14,306 nucleotides of DNA from Bordetella parapertussis (GCA_945899335.1 CAMDIP010000017.1:1-14306), one strand, 5' to 3'. Positions 1-8,142 are shown, numbered from the stretch's first letter. The notes: generated by a model not told the origin, from the sequence alone. Program-made: numbers and translations.

Positions 1-384
1 GTAGCGTGGCTGGTTCGATTGCCCCATTTGTTTGTTCTTCAAGGTGTAAATCAGCACCGCCAGCAACAGCAGCGGCAGCGCTTGGCGCATCAATTGCGGC
101 GAGAGCAGGGTCAGGGTGAAGGCGCCAGCACAAGCGCCCAGCAAGGCGCACAAAGCACCAACGCGCAATGCGCGCCATTGCAGCGTCATTTGCTGTTGGA
201 AGCGCCAAGCCGCAAACAAGGTGCCCCACACAGAGGCAGATTTGTTGGTCCCCAACAAGGTTGCTGGCGAGACATTGGGGTAGGTGGCAAACAACGCAGG
301 CACCAGCACCAAGCCGCCGCCGCCCACCGATGCATCGATAAAACCCGCCAACGCAGATGCAAGGGTGATGAAGACGATGTCCAT
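1..384 (-). CDS. Sulfite exporter TauE/SafE family permease (3' end beyond window)
   Basis: Only the first 128 codons are inside the window and no stop is reached; full-length family members are about 250 residues. The start is the ATG at 384-382, giving MDIVFITLASALAGFIDASV. The family hallmark follows: a GFIDASVGGGG loop (about residues 14-24), the LVLVPAL stretch and a TLLGTNKSAS motif (about 43-52), as in YfcA-like TauE/SafE proteins. Visible hydrophobic segments are about residues 4-32, 73-95 and 100-112. Family knowledge: inner-membrane permeases that export or import sulfur-containing or other small organic anions; the substrate cannot be told from sequence. No clear Shine-Dalgarno sequence precedes the ATG. 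An intrinsic terminator 38 bases upstream separates it from the GMC gene, so it probably has its own promoter, which I could not identify. Confidence 0.85.
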   Translation of the reverse strand, partial: MDIVFITLASALAGFIDASVGGGGLVLVPALFATYPNVSPATLLGTNKSASVWGTLFAAWRFQQQMTLQWRALRVGALCALLGACAGAFTLTLLSPQLMRQALPLLLLAVLIYTLKNKQMGQSNQPRY

Positions 385-421
385 GGTTGTGCGGTTTCTC
401 AGTCGGGTAAGTCTACAAACG

Positions 422-451
422 AAAAAAAAGCACCGTTGTGCGGTGCTTTTT
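422..451 (-). terminator. Intrinsic terminator after the GMC oxidoreductase gene
   Basis: A perfect 11-bp stem, AAAAAGCACCG (425-435) with CGGTGCTTTTT (441-451), closes a five-base loop. Read on the minus strand, the stem runs into eight T residues (429-422), the classic rho-independent form. It lies about 140 bases past the GMC stop and just upstream of the TauE/SafE start, so it should end the mmsA-GMC transcript. The A/T arms mean it could also stop plus-strand transcription, but no plus-strand gene points into it. The rest of the gap (385-588) shows no gene. Confidence 0.85.
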
Positions 452-588
452 CTCTGTGACGCATACCACCTGATAGCAGCAACGTTTCTTTTGTCTCCTC
501 AAACCCTCGGTAATCAAAACGAATCTTGCTTGCGAGTTGGTGCACTTTAGTTCATACAAGGCTGAGGTTTGCTAAGGACTTTCCCCAG

Positions 589-2244
589 TCAAGCCTTGCT
601 TTGTTTAGCTTCGAAGACCAGCCATTCCGCGGCTTTCTCGGCCAGCATCAGCACAGGGCTGTTGGTGTTGCCGCTGGTGATGGTGGGCATCACACTCGCG
701 TCCACCACGCGCAGGCCCCGCACCACGCCGCCGCGTCCATCGCGCACCCGCAGTTCGGGGTCGACCACGGCCAGCGGGTCGTCGAGGCGGCCCATGCGTG
801 CCGTGCCCACGGGATGGAAGATGGTGGTGCCAATGTCGCCGGCAAGCCGCGCCAAGTCCTCATCGCTTTCGAACTGCGTGCCAGGCTTCCATTCCTCGGG
901 CTGGTACTTGGCCAGCGCGGGTTGCGCGGCAATGCGGCGGGTGATGCGCAGCGAGTCGGCGGCCACTTGGCGGTCTGCATCGGTACTGAGGTAGTTGGGC
1001 GCGATCAGCGGTGCTTGGGCGAAGTTGGCGCTTTGGATGTGCACCGAGCCTCGGCTGCTGGGGTTCAAGTTGCACACGCTGGCGGTGAAAGCGGGGAAGG
1101 GGTGCAGAGGTTCGCCAAAGGCGTCTAGGCTTAAGGGTTGCACGTGGTATTCGATGTTGGGCCAAGCCTGCGACGGGTCGCTGCGGGTGAATGCACCGAG
1201 TTGTGAGGGCGCCATGCTCATCGGGCCGCTTTGCTTGAAGAGGTATTCCAAGCCAATCGCCGCCTTGCCCCACCAGCTGTTGGCCAAAGTGTTGAGCGTT
1301 TTCACGCCCTTGACCTTGAACACGGCGCGGATTTGCAAATGGTCTTGCAGGTTCTCGCCGACACCGGGCAAGTCCACCACGGTTTTGACACCGTGTTGTT
1401 GCAACAAAGCGCCTGGGCCAATGCCTGAGAGCTGCAAGAGTTGCGGCGAGCCAATCGCGCCGGCGGTCAGCACCACCGATTGGCTGGCCTGCGCCGTCAC
1501 CTTTTCGCTTCCATTCCACACCTCTACCCCCGTGCAGCGTTGCTGGCCATTGGGCAAGGTTTCCATTAGCAATTTGGACACTTGTGCTGAGGTCCACATC
1601 TCGAAATTCGGGCGGCCATAGCAAGTAGGGCGCAAAAACGCTTTGGCGGTGTTCCAGCGCCAACCGCTTTTTTGGTTCACCTCGAAGTAGCCCACGCCCT
1701 CGTTAGAGCCTCGGTTGAAGTCGTCGGTAGCGGGGATGCCTGCTTGCACCGCGGCTTGGGCAAAAGCGTCGAGCACTTCCCAGCTTAGGCGCTGTTTTTC
1801 CACCCGCCACTCGCCACCTGCGCCATGCAGAGCGTCGCCGCCTTTGTAATGGTCTTCATGGCGCTTGAAGTAAGGCAAACTGCTGTCCCAACGCCAACGC
1901 GCGTCACCCGTCACCTCTGCCCAGTGGTCGTAGTCGCGCGATTGGCCGCGCATGTAAATCATGCCGTTGATGCTGGAGCAACCACCCAAGACCTTGCCTC
2001 GCGGGTAGCGCAGGCTGCGGCCATTCAGGCCCGCAGCGGGCTCGGTGTTGTAGAGCCAATCGGTGCGCGGGTTGCCAATGCAATACAAATAGCCCACAGG
2101 GATGTGAACCCAGTGGTAATCGTCTTTGCGCCCTGCTTCAATCAACAACACCCGCTTGCTGGCGTTAGCGCTCAAGCGGTTGGCCAGCAGGCAACCAGCC
2201 GTGCCAGCACCCACGATGATGTAGTCGAAGGTGGTGTCGTTCAT
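589..2244 (-). CDS. GMC-family FAD-dependent oxidoreductase (choline/alcohol dehydrogenase-like)
   Basis: A 551-residue protein of normal GMC length. It opens with the Rossmann FAD-binding motif GAGTAG (residues 12-17) and a ribose-binding Glu at 37. GMC signature 1 is PRGKVLGG (81-88) followed by SSINGMIYMRG. Signature 2 is GAIGSPQLLQLSGIGP (262-277). Near the C-terminus are the likely catalytic His477 (HPVGT) and Asn526 (in SGNTN), the His/Asn pair of choline and alcohol dehydrogenases. It should oxidise a primary alcohol to an aldehyde with FAD; the substrate is not evident, and a betA label would be over-specific. No signal peptide, so cytoplasmic. The gene lies 49 bases downstream of mmsA on the same strand and is probably cotranscribed, pairing an alcohol oxidase with an aldehyde dehydrogenase. 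The ATG abuts a repeat and lacks a clear Shine-Dalgarno sequence. Confidence 0.93.
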   Translation of the reverse strand: MNDTTFDYIIVGAGTAGCLLANRLSANASKRVLLIEAGRKDDYHWVHIPVGYLYCIGNPRTDWLYNTEPAAGLNGRSLRYPRGKVLGGCSSINGMIYMRGQSRDYDHWAEVTGDARWRWDSSLPYFKRHEDHYKGGDALHGAGGEWRVEKQRLSWEVLDAFAQAAVQAGIPATDDFNRGSNEGVGYFEVNQKSGWRWNTAKAFLRPTCYGRPNFEMWTSAQVSKLLMETLPNGQQRCTGVEVWNGSEKVTAQASQSVVLTAGAIGSPQLLQLSGIGPGALLQQHGVKTVVDLPGVGENLQDHLQIRAVFKVKGVKTLNTLANSWWGKAAIGLEYLFKQSGPMSMAPSQLGAFTRSDPSQAWPNIEYHVQPLSLDAFGEPLHPFPAFTASVCNLNPSSRGSVHIQSANFAQAPLIAPNYLSTDADRQVAADSLRITRRIAAQPALAKYQPEEWKPGTQFESDEDLARLAGDIGTTIFHPVGTARMGRLDDPLAVVDPELRVRDGRGGVVRGLRVVDASVMPTITSGNTNSPVLMLAEKAAEWLVFEAKQSKA

Positions 2245-2288
2245 GTCATTGCGATCTTGATGTCATTGCGAACGAAGTGAAGCAATCT
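2243..2288. repeat. Truncated REP-like repeat between mmsA and the GMC gene
   Basis: The 12-mer ATGTCATTGCGA occurs twice, at 2243-2254 and 2260-2271. The second copy continues as ACGAAGTGAAGCAATC, matching the left arm of the fuller element at 3854-3949. The inverted right arm is missing, so this is a partial copy with a short duplication of its end. It fills nearly all of the 49-base gap and overlaps two bases of the GMC start codon. Confidence 0.75.
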
Positions 2289-2293
2289 CTAGC

Positions 2294-3805
2294 TTATTTA
2301 GATGTAGGCATCACAAACTCCGCACCCTTGCCAATGCTCTCGGGCCAGCGCTGCATGATGGACTTTTGCTTGGTGTAAAAACGCACGCCTTCTTCGCCGT
2401 AGGCGTGCATGTCGCCAAACAGGCTGCGCTTCCAGCCGCCAAAGCCGTGCCAAGCCATGGGGACAGGAATGGGCACATTGATGCCGACCATGCCCACTTG
2501 GATGCGCCGACTGAATTCACGCGCCACGTTGCCGTCGCGGGTGAAGCACGACACGCCATTGCCAAACTCATGGTCGTTGATGATTTGCACCGCGGTAGCG
2601 AAGTCGGGCACCCGCACACAGGCCAGCACCGGGCCGAAGATTTCTTCTTTGTAAATCCGCATGTCGGTGGTCACGTGGTCAAACAAAGTGCCGCCCATCC
2701 AAAAACCTTGGTCGCAGCCGGCACCTGCTGATGAGCCTTTGAAGCCACGGCCATCGACCAGCAACTTGGCGCCTTCTTTCTCGCCTTGAGCGATGTAGCC
2801 GGTGATGCGGTCATGGGCGGCTTGGGTGACGATGGGGCCCATTTCGGCCGCCAAGTTTTCGCCATTGAGCACTTTCAAAGTTTTGGTGCGCTCGATGAGT
2901 TTGGGCATGATGCGCTCGCCCACATCGCCGACCAATACCGCCACGGAAATGGCCATGCAACGCTCTCCTGCCGAGCCGTAGGCGCTGCCAATCAGGGCAT
3001 CGACCACTTGGTCGAGGTCGGCGTCGGGCATCACCACCATGTGGTTTTTCGCGCCGCCCAAAGCCTGCACCCGCTTGCCGTGGTGGGCGCCGGTCTCGTA
3101 GATGTAGTTGGCAATCGGGGTCGAACCCACAAAGCTCACGGCTTTGACATCGGGGTGCACCAACAGCGCGCCTACCGCTTCTTTGTCGCCTTGCACCACG
3201 TTGAACACGCCATCGGGCAGGCCGGCAAGTTTCAGCAAATCGGCCATGATCAGCGCAGGTGTGGGATCGATGGGGCTGGGCTTCAACACAAAGGTGTTGC
3301 CAGCGGCAATGGCGACGGGGAACATCCACATGGGCACCATCACGGGGAAGTTGAACGGTGTGATGCCTGCCACCACGCCCAAGGGCTGGCGCAGGGTCCA
3401 GTTGTCGATGCCGGTCGAGACTTGCTCGGTGTAGTCGCCTTTCAACAACTGGGGAATGCCTGTTGCGAACTCGACGATGTCGATGCCACGCGCCACCTCG
3501 CCTTGCGCGTCAGTGAAAACCTTGCCGTGCTCGGCGGTGATGGCGTGGGCCAGTGCATCCTTATGAACATGCAGCAACTCTAAAAACTTGAACATCACCC
3601 GGGCGCGGCGCAGGGGGGGCGCATCGGCCCAAGCGGGAAAAGCGGCTTGCGCCGCAGCGACGGCTTGCGCCACATCGGCACCATTGGCCAGGGCCACTTG
3701 TGCGGTGACCGCGCCCGTGGCGGGATTGGTCACGGGTTGGCTGCGCTCGGAGGTGCCTGCGTGTTGTGCGCCATGGATGTGATGACCAATATGTTTTGTA
3801 CTCAT
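2294..3805 (-). CDS. mmsA: CoA-acylating methylmalonate-semialdehyde dehydrogenase
   Basis: A 503-residue aldehyde dehydrogenase of normal MmsA length. Family reaction: (methyl)malonate semialdehyde + CoA + NAD+ gives propionyl-CoA or acetyl-CoA + CO2 + NADH, in valine, inositol or beta-alanine breakdown. Visible features: FNFPV with Asn152, the NAD-binding VLKPSP with Lys175, FVGSTP (225-230), and the nucleophile Cys283 in the SAGERCMA context typical of the acylating subfamily. Where ordinary aldehyde dehydrogenases carry the general-base Glu (ELGGK), this protein reads ALGGAKNH with Ala248. Loss of that Glu fits CoA rather than water taking the acyl group. The ATG at 3805 follows a weak AAGAGA ribosome site. 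No other valine-pathway gene (such as mmsB) is present, so the in vivo substrate could be a related semialdehyde made by the neighbouring GMC enzyme. Repeats flank the gene on both sides. Confidence 0.92.
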   Translation of the reverse strand: MSTKHIGHHIHGAQHAGTSERSQPVTNPATGAVTAQVALANGADVAQAVAAAQAAFPAWADAPPLRRARVMFKFLELLHVHKDALAHAITAEHGKVFTDAQGEVARGIDIVEFATGIPQLLKGDYTEQVSTGIDNWTLRQPLGVVAGITPFNFPVMVPMWMFPVAIAAGNTFVLKPSPIDPTPALIMADLLKLAGLPDGVFNVVQGDKEAVGALLVHPDVKAVSFVGSTPIANYIYETGAHHGKRVQALGGAKNHMVVMPDADLDQVVDALIGSAYGSAGERCMAISVAVLVGDVGERIMPKLIERTKTLKVLNGENLAAEMGPIVTQAAHDRITGYIAQGEKEGAKLLVDGRGFKGSSAGAGCDQGFWMGGTLFDHVTTDMRIYKEEIFGPVLACVRVPDFATAVQIINDHEFGNGVSCFTRDGNVAREFSRRIQVGMVGINVPIPVPMAWHGFGGWKRSLFGDMHAYGEEGVRFYTKQKSIMQRWPESIGKGAEFVMPTSK

Positions 3806-3831
3806 GCGTGTCTCTTGTGATTCGAACGACG

Positions 3832-3858
3832 ATTATGGCTTGCCAGCATCGATGTCAT
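3832..3858 (-). promoter_or_regulatory. Possible promoter of mmsA, -35 lying in a repeat arm
   Basis: On the minus strand, CATAAT (3837-3832; five of six consensus bases) sits about 27 bases before the mmsA ATG. ATGACA (3858-3853; five of six) lies 15 bases further upstream and overlaps the outer arm of the REP-like element. A 15-base spacer is shorter than the preferred 17, so this is a tentative call. Confidence 0.3.
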
Positions 3859-3949
3859 TGCGAGCGCAGCGAAGCAAATCCAAGCAGCAATCCTTAGCTG
3901 TGCAAGACAGTGGCAAGGATTGCTTCTGCCTAAAGGTCTTGCAATGACG
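3854..3949. repeat. REP/MITE-like palindromic element between mmsA and the MaoC gene
   Basis: A roughly 96-bp imperfect palindrome. The outer arms are GTCATTGC (3854-3861) and GCAATGAC (3941-3948). Inner arms include GAAGCAAATCC (3871-3881) against GGATTGCTTC (3917-3926), with one bulged base, and a perfect 10-bp pair AGCAATCCTT (3886-3895) and AAGGATTGCT (3915-3924) around a 19-base loop. It contains no ORF or transposase. It resembles the dispersed GTCATTGCGAGCGAAGCGAAGCAATCC-type repeats common in proteobacterial intergenic regions. It lies 18 bases past the MaoC stop and may also stabilise or end that transcript. Confidence 0.8.
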
Positions 3950-3967
3950 GTTTGAAGTCCATGGCCA

Positions 3968-4441
3968 TCAGGGGCTTTCAGGGGTCGAAGGGTGGCGGCG
4001 TCTGAACATGCCCCAGCCTTCCATGTGTAACACCTTGTCGCCATGCTGGTTAAACATTTCCCACAAATTGCGGGTCATGCCCACATCGGGGCGGCGGCCC
4101 ATGGGCTTGGTCTCCAGCACCGTGGTTTGCAAACGCAAGGTGTCATTGGGGTAAACCGGTTTTTTCCATTGGATGTTCTCTAAGCCCGGCGAACCTAGGC
4201 TAGAGGTTTGTTGCAAAAAATTCGTCACCATCAAGCGCATGGCCATGGAGCAGGTGTGCCAACCGCTGGCGCACAAGCCACCAAAAACCGATGCCGCACC
4301 TGCTGCTGCGTCCAAGTGAAAAGGCTGGGGATCAAACTGGCTGGCAAAGGCGATGATGTCTTCGCGGCTAGGTGAGATGGTGCCCAGATCGCGCACCTGC
4401 CCAACCGCCATGTCTTCCCAAAAATAGGTGATATCAGCCAT
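3968..4441 (-). CDS. MaoC-like hot-dog fold dehydratase/hydratase
   Basis: A 157-residue single-domain protein. The hydratase-2 motif is clear: FASQFDPQPFHLD (residues 32-44) holds the presumed catalytic Asp37 and His42, followed by the glycine-rich GGLCASGWHT turn (54-63). Family knowledge: MaoC domains hydrate or dehydrate enoyl/3-hydroxyacyl-CoA, usually with R stereochemistry, in fatty-acid, PHA-precursor or acid catabolism; the substrate here is unknown. The C-terminal half (LENIQWKKPVYPNDTL) matches the second part of the fold. Its ATG overlaps the TGA of the upstream SDR gene by one base (TGATG), so the two are very likely translationally coupled and may act on the same CoA thioester. 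No Shine-Dalgarno sequence of its own is obvious, in line with coupling. Confidence 0.88.
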   Translation of the reverse strand: MADITYFWEDMAVGQVRDLGTISPSREDIIAFASQFDPQPFHLDAAAGAASVFGGLCASGWHTCSMAMRLMVTNFLQQTSSLGSPGLENIQWKKPVYPNDTLRLQTTVLETKPMGRRPDVGMTRNLWEMFNQHGDKVLHMEGWGMFRRRHPSTPESP

Positions 4442-5187
4442 CAGCGACCACCGCCCACGTCGATGTTGGTGCCCGTGACATAGGCTGCCGAATCACTGAG
4501 CAGCCAAACGATGACCTCGGCCACTTCCATGGCCGTTCCTGGGCGTTGCATGGGCACTTGGTGCGCCAGTTGGTGGGCTCTGTCAGGGATGCCGCCGCTG
4601 GCGTGTATGTCGGTCAAGATCAGGCCAGGGCGAACCGCGTTCACGCGTATGCCTTCTGCGGCGACCTCCTTGGCCAACCCAATGGTGAAGCTGTCAATTG
4701 CACCCTTGCTGGCAGCGTAGTCGACGTACTGGCCTGGCGCACCCATTTTGGCGGCAGCGCTGCTGAGGTTGACGATGCCGCCACCCGCGCCGCCATGCGC
4801 GGTGCTCATGCGCAACACGGCTTGTTTAGCGCAGGCGAACGAGCCCAAGACATTGATGCGCATGATGCGTTCCAAGCGCTCCCACGAGGTGGTGTCAACC
4901 CGCGCGGGTATGTCCAGCACCCCTGCGTTGTTGACCAAGCCGCCTAAGCTGCCCATTTCCTTGTCCACGCTTTGAAACAACCGCACTATGTCGGATTCAA
5001 TGCCCACATCGGCTTGGAAAGCTTGGGCTTGGCCGCCCATGGCGCGAATCTCTTGCACCACCTGATCTGCCGCTTGGGCGTCACGGGTGTAGTTGACGGC
5101 CACGGCCCAACCTTTTTGGGCCGCCAACAAGGCGGTGGCGGCACCTATACCGCGACTGGCACCGGTGATGAGTAGGACGCGAGGCAT
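4441..5187 (-). CDS. Short-chain dehydrogenase/reductase (SDR) family oxidoreductase
   Basis: A 248-residue classical SDR of normal length. Visible: cofactor motif TGASRGIG (residues 8-15), NNAG (86-89), structural Asn112, catalytic Ser (142 or 143) and YxxxK as Tyr157/Lys161. The C-terminal VTGTNIDVGGG end resembles FabG-like enzymes. Asn32, Tyr33 and Thr34 follow the second strand where an acidic residue would favour NAD, which hints at NADP(H), though weakly. Expected reaction: reversible oxidation of a hydroxyl to a ketone, possibly a 3-hydroxyacyl-CoA given the coupled MaoC gene. The ATG at 5187 is preceded by GGAG (minus strand, nine bases upstream). It is first in the SDR-MaoC unit and faces the HCCA isomerase gene across a divergent region carrying an inverted repeat. 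Confidence 0.93.
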   Translation of the reverse strand: MPRVLLITGASRGIGAATALLAAQKGWAVAVNYTRDAQAADQVVQEIRAMGGQAQAFQADVGIESDIVRLFQSVDKEMGSLGGLVNNAGVLDIPARVDTTSWERLERIMRINVLGSFACAKQAVLRMSTAHGGAGGGIVNLSSAAAKMGAPGQYVDYAASKGAIDSFTIGLAKEVAAEGIRVNAVRPGLILTDIHASGGIPDRAHQLAHQVPMQRPGTAMEVAEVIVWLLSDSAAYVTGTNIDVGGGR

Positions 5188-5242
5188 AAAGGGGTCTCCG
5201 AGGTGATGAAGGGTGCTTTTTCAAAATAGTAGGATGGCGACC

Positions 5243-5263
5243 CGCTTGGCGTTTTGCCAAGCG
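5243..5263. promoter_or_regulatory. Perfect inverted repeat in the divergent region, candidate operator
   Basis: CGCTTGGC (5243-5250) and GCCAAGCG (5256-5263) form a perfect 8-bp inverted repeat around GTTTT. It sits between the divergent SDR (start 5187) and HCCA isomerase (start 5293) genes. No T-run follows on either strand, so it does not look like a terminator. Its length and symmetry suit a dimeric regulator. No regulator gene lies nearby, and I could not place reliable promoter boxes. Confidence 0.45.
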
Positions 5264-5292
5264 CAAAAAGATAACACGATTGGAGACACCTC

Positions 5293-5898
5293 TTGAGCCT
5301 CGTCATCGATTACTACCTGGCCCCGCAAAGCCCGTGGACTTACTTTGGCCACGCCCGCTTGGTGCAAATAGCCAAGCAAGCGGGTGCCACTGTGCGCATC
5401 ATGCCCGTCGATTTGGGCGGGCAAATTTTCCCTGCTACCGGCGGCCTGCCAGTGGGGCAGCGCCCGCCGCAACGCCAAGCCTACCGCTTGGTGGAGTTGC
5501 AGCGGTTTAGCCATTTTTTGCAAATGCCCTTTAACTTAAAGCCGAAGTTTTTTCCTGTCGCGGGAGACGATGCGGCGCGGCTCATCATTGCGGTGGACCA
5601 GCACGATGGGGTGGATACAGCGATGAAATTGTGCGGTGCGGTCTTGGCGGCTGTGTGGATGCAAGAGCGTGATATCGCTGACGCCAGTGTGTTGCAAGCC
5701 ATCTTGCAAGAACAAGGCATTGCCGCTGACCGCTGGCAAGCTGCCCTGGCCCCTGCCGCCCAAGATGCCTATATGGCTTACACCCGCAAAGCCATGGACG
5801 CGGGTGTCTTTGGTGCGCCCAGCTATGTGGTGGAAGGCGAAATCTTTTGGGGTCAAGACCGGCTGGATTTTTTACAACGCCGCTTGCAAGCGGCTTGA
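5293..5898 (+). CDS. 2-hydroxychromene-2-carboxylate isomerase-like protein (DsbA/kappa-GST fold)
   Basis: A 201-residue protein starting at a TTG codon; GGAG at 5282-5285 lies seven bases upstream and no in-frame ATG fits better. The N-terminal strand IDYYLAPQSPWTYFG places Ser13 where thioredoxin-fold relatives have the active Cys, typical of HCCA isomerases and related glutathione-using enzymes. The C-terminal GVFGAPSYVV (171-180, cis-Pro at 176) and FWGQDRLDFL (185-194) are family hallmarks. Known members (NahD) isomerise 2-hydroxychromene-2-carboxylate in naphthalene breakdown using glutathione. Many homologues outside such pathways are unassigned, so the substrate here is open. There is no signal peptide or CxxC, which argues against periplasmic DsbA. 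It is followed 18 bases later by a dienelactone hydrolase gene, probably one operon. Confidence 0.88.
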   Translation: MSLVIDYYLAPQSPWTYFGHARLVQIAKQAGATVRIMPVDLGGQIFPATGGLPVGQRPPQRQAYRLVELQRFSHFLQMPFNLKPKFFPVAGDDAARLIIAVDQHDGVDTAMKLCGAVLAAVWMQERDIADASVLQAILQEQGIAADRWQAALAPAAQDAYMAYTRKAMDAGVFGAPSYVVEGEIFWGQDRLDFLQRRLQAA

Positions 5899-5916
5899 CA
5901 TTCAAGGGAGATTTAC

Positions 5917-6609
5917 ATGGGACATTTCGTTCAATTGCGTGCCATCGACGGCTTTGAGTCACAGGCCTATTTTGCGCAACCCAAAACCGAGCCGCGTGGC
6001 GCAATCGTGGTTTTGCCCGAAATTTTTGGCGTCAATAGCCACATCCGCAACATCGCCGATGGCTTTGCCTTCATCGGTTTTTTGGCGATTGCGCCAGCCA
6101 CGTTTTCGCGCGTGAAAAAAGACGTGGACTTGGGCTACACCTCGTCAGACGTCGAGGTGGGCCGTGCCTTGAAAAACCTCTCTGAAGGCCTGCCCCCGCC
6201 TGGCGTGATGGCCGACGTGCAAGCCGCCATCAGCCACGCTTCGCTTGCCACCAAAGGCAAAGTGGGCGTGGTCGGCTATTGTTGGGGCGGTCTGCTGAGT
6301 TGGCGTGCCGCCACGCAATTTGCCAATGTCAAAGCGGCGGTGACCTACTACGGCGGTGGCATGACCTTGGAGCCAGAGCTTCACAAAAAACCGCTGTGTC
6401 CCACGCTGTCGCATTTCGGTGCCAAAGATGGCTTGATTCCTTTAAGCACTGTGCAGGCCTTCAAGCAGGCTCAGCCTCAAGTTGAGGTGCATGAGTACGA
6501 TGCGGACCACGGTTTCAATTGCGACCAGCGCGGCTCCTACAACGCCGCGGCCGCCGACTTGGCCCTAGAGCGCACGCTGGGCTTTTTCATCAAACACCTC
6601 GAAGGCTGA
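5917..6609 (+). CDS. Dienelactone hydrolase family protein
   Basis: A 230-residue alpha/beta hydrolase of usual DLH length. The catalytic triad is visible: Cys122 in GYCWGG, Asp171 in GAKDGL and His198 in ADHGFN, plus Glu35 in PEIFGVN, which in DLH interacts with the nucleophile. Family knowledge: carboxymethylenebutenolidases open dienelactone to maleylacetate in chlorocatechol degradation, and relatives cleave other lactones or esters. The Cys nucleophile supports true DLH membership. A strong AAGGGAG site (5904-5910) precedes the ATG. It sits just after the HCCA isomerase-like gene and converges on hemB with a seven-base gap and no visible terminator. No ring-cleavage dioxygenase is in view, so a role in aromatic catabolism is only a suggestion. 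Confidence 0.9.
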   Translation: MGHFVQLRAIDGFESQAYFAQPKTEPRGAIVVLPEIFGVNSHIRNIADGFAFIGFLAIAPATFSRVKKDVDLGYTSSDVEVGRALKNLSEGLPPPGVMADVQAAISHASLATKGKVGVVGYCWGGLLSWRAATQFANVKAAVTYYGGGMTLEPELHKKPLCPTLSHFGAKDGLIPLSTVQAFKQAQPQVEVHEYDADHGFNCDQRGSYNAAAADLALERTLGFFIKHLEG

Positions 6610-6616
6610 GCAGCTT

Positions 6617-7651
<1,035 letters not shown>

Positions 7652-7707
7652 TTATTGGGGTGAAACCCGAGGCCAGTGTTACAGCGGCTTGCCACTAAAC
7701 TCAAGCC

Positions 7708-8136
7708 ATGCTCTGGGTCAAAGCCTTTCACATCATTTTCGTGGCCAGTTGGTTTGCTGGCTTGTTTTATTTGCCGCGCATCTTTGTCAATTTGGCCATG
7801 GTCCCGCCCGATTCGGTTGCAGAGCGGGAACGCCTGCTGTTGATGGCGCAAAAACTCATGCGCTTTATGACCATCCTGATGGTGCCTGCCTTGGGCTTTG
7901 GCTTGTGGCTGTGGTTGGGTTACGGCATCGGCGGCAACCCGCCAGCCGATTGGATGAGCCTTAAATTGGCCGTTGTCGTCCTGACTTTGGGCTACCACCA
8001 TTTGTGTATGCGCCACCTCAAGCACTTTGAGTCGGGCGAGGCTTCGCACTCCCATGTCTGGTACCGCTGGTTCAACGAAGCCCCTGTGCTGCTGATGGTG
8101 GCCGCTGTGCTGTTGGTGGTGATCAAGCCCTTTTAA
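7708..8136 (+). CDS. hemJ: HemJ/CopD-family membrane protein, probable protoporphyrinogen IX oxidase
   Basis: A 142-residue integral membrane protein with about four hydrophobic segments (roughly residues 5-28, 50-72, 85-101 and 120-141). The opening MLWVKAFHIIFVASWFAG, with His8 and the following FYLPRIFVN, is the signature of the UPF0093/HemJ family. HemJ oxidises protoporphyrinogen IX to protoporphyrin IX, the penultimate haem step, in many bacteria that lack HemG or HemY. Related CopD-type proteins share the fold, so the name rests on this motif, the size and the divergent hemB neighbour. No strong Shine-Dalgarno sequence is seen. It is first in a tight plus-strand series; the vanZ-like gene starts six bases after its stop. 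Confidence 0.82.
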   Translation: MLWVKAFHIIFVASWFAGLFYLPRIFVNLAMVPPDSVAERERLLLMAQKLMRFMTILMVPALGFGLWLWLGYGIGGNPPADWMSLKLAVVVLTLGYHHLCMRHLKHFESGEASHSHVWYRWFNEAPVLLMVAAVLLVVIKPF

Positions 8137-8142
8137 GCGGAC

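Noticed and set aside
19..459. Plus-strand ORF of 146 codons
   Set aside because: It is antisense to the TauE/SafE gene, rich in Gln, His and Arg, resembles no family and runs through the terminator.
860..1663. Minus-strand ORF of 267 codons inside the GMC gene
   Set aside because: Alternative frame of a well-supported GMC gene with low-complexity Arg-rich translation and no domain.
2786..3583. Plus-strand ORF of 265 codons
   Set aside because: Antisense shadow of mmsA; His- and Gly-rich translation typical of reversed coding sequence.
3854..3949. Palindromic element considered as a CRISPR unit or small RNA gene
   Set aside because: There is a single copy with internal symmetry, no regularly spaced repeats, and no promoter or terminator pattern of its own.
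5243..5263. Palindrome considered as an intrinsic terminator
   Set aside because: Neither strand has a T-run after the stem and it lies between divergent starts, so an operator is more plausible.
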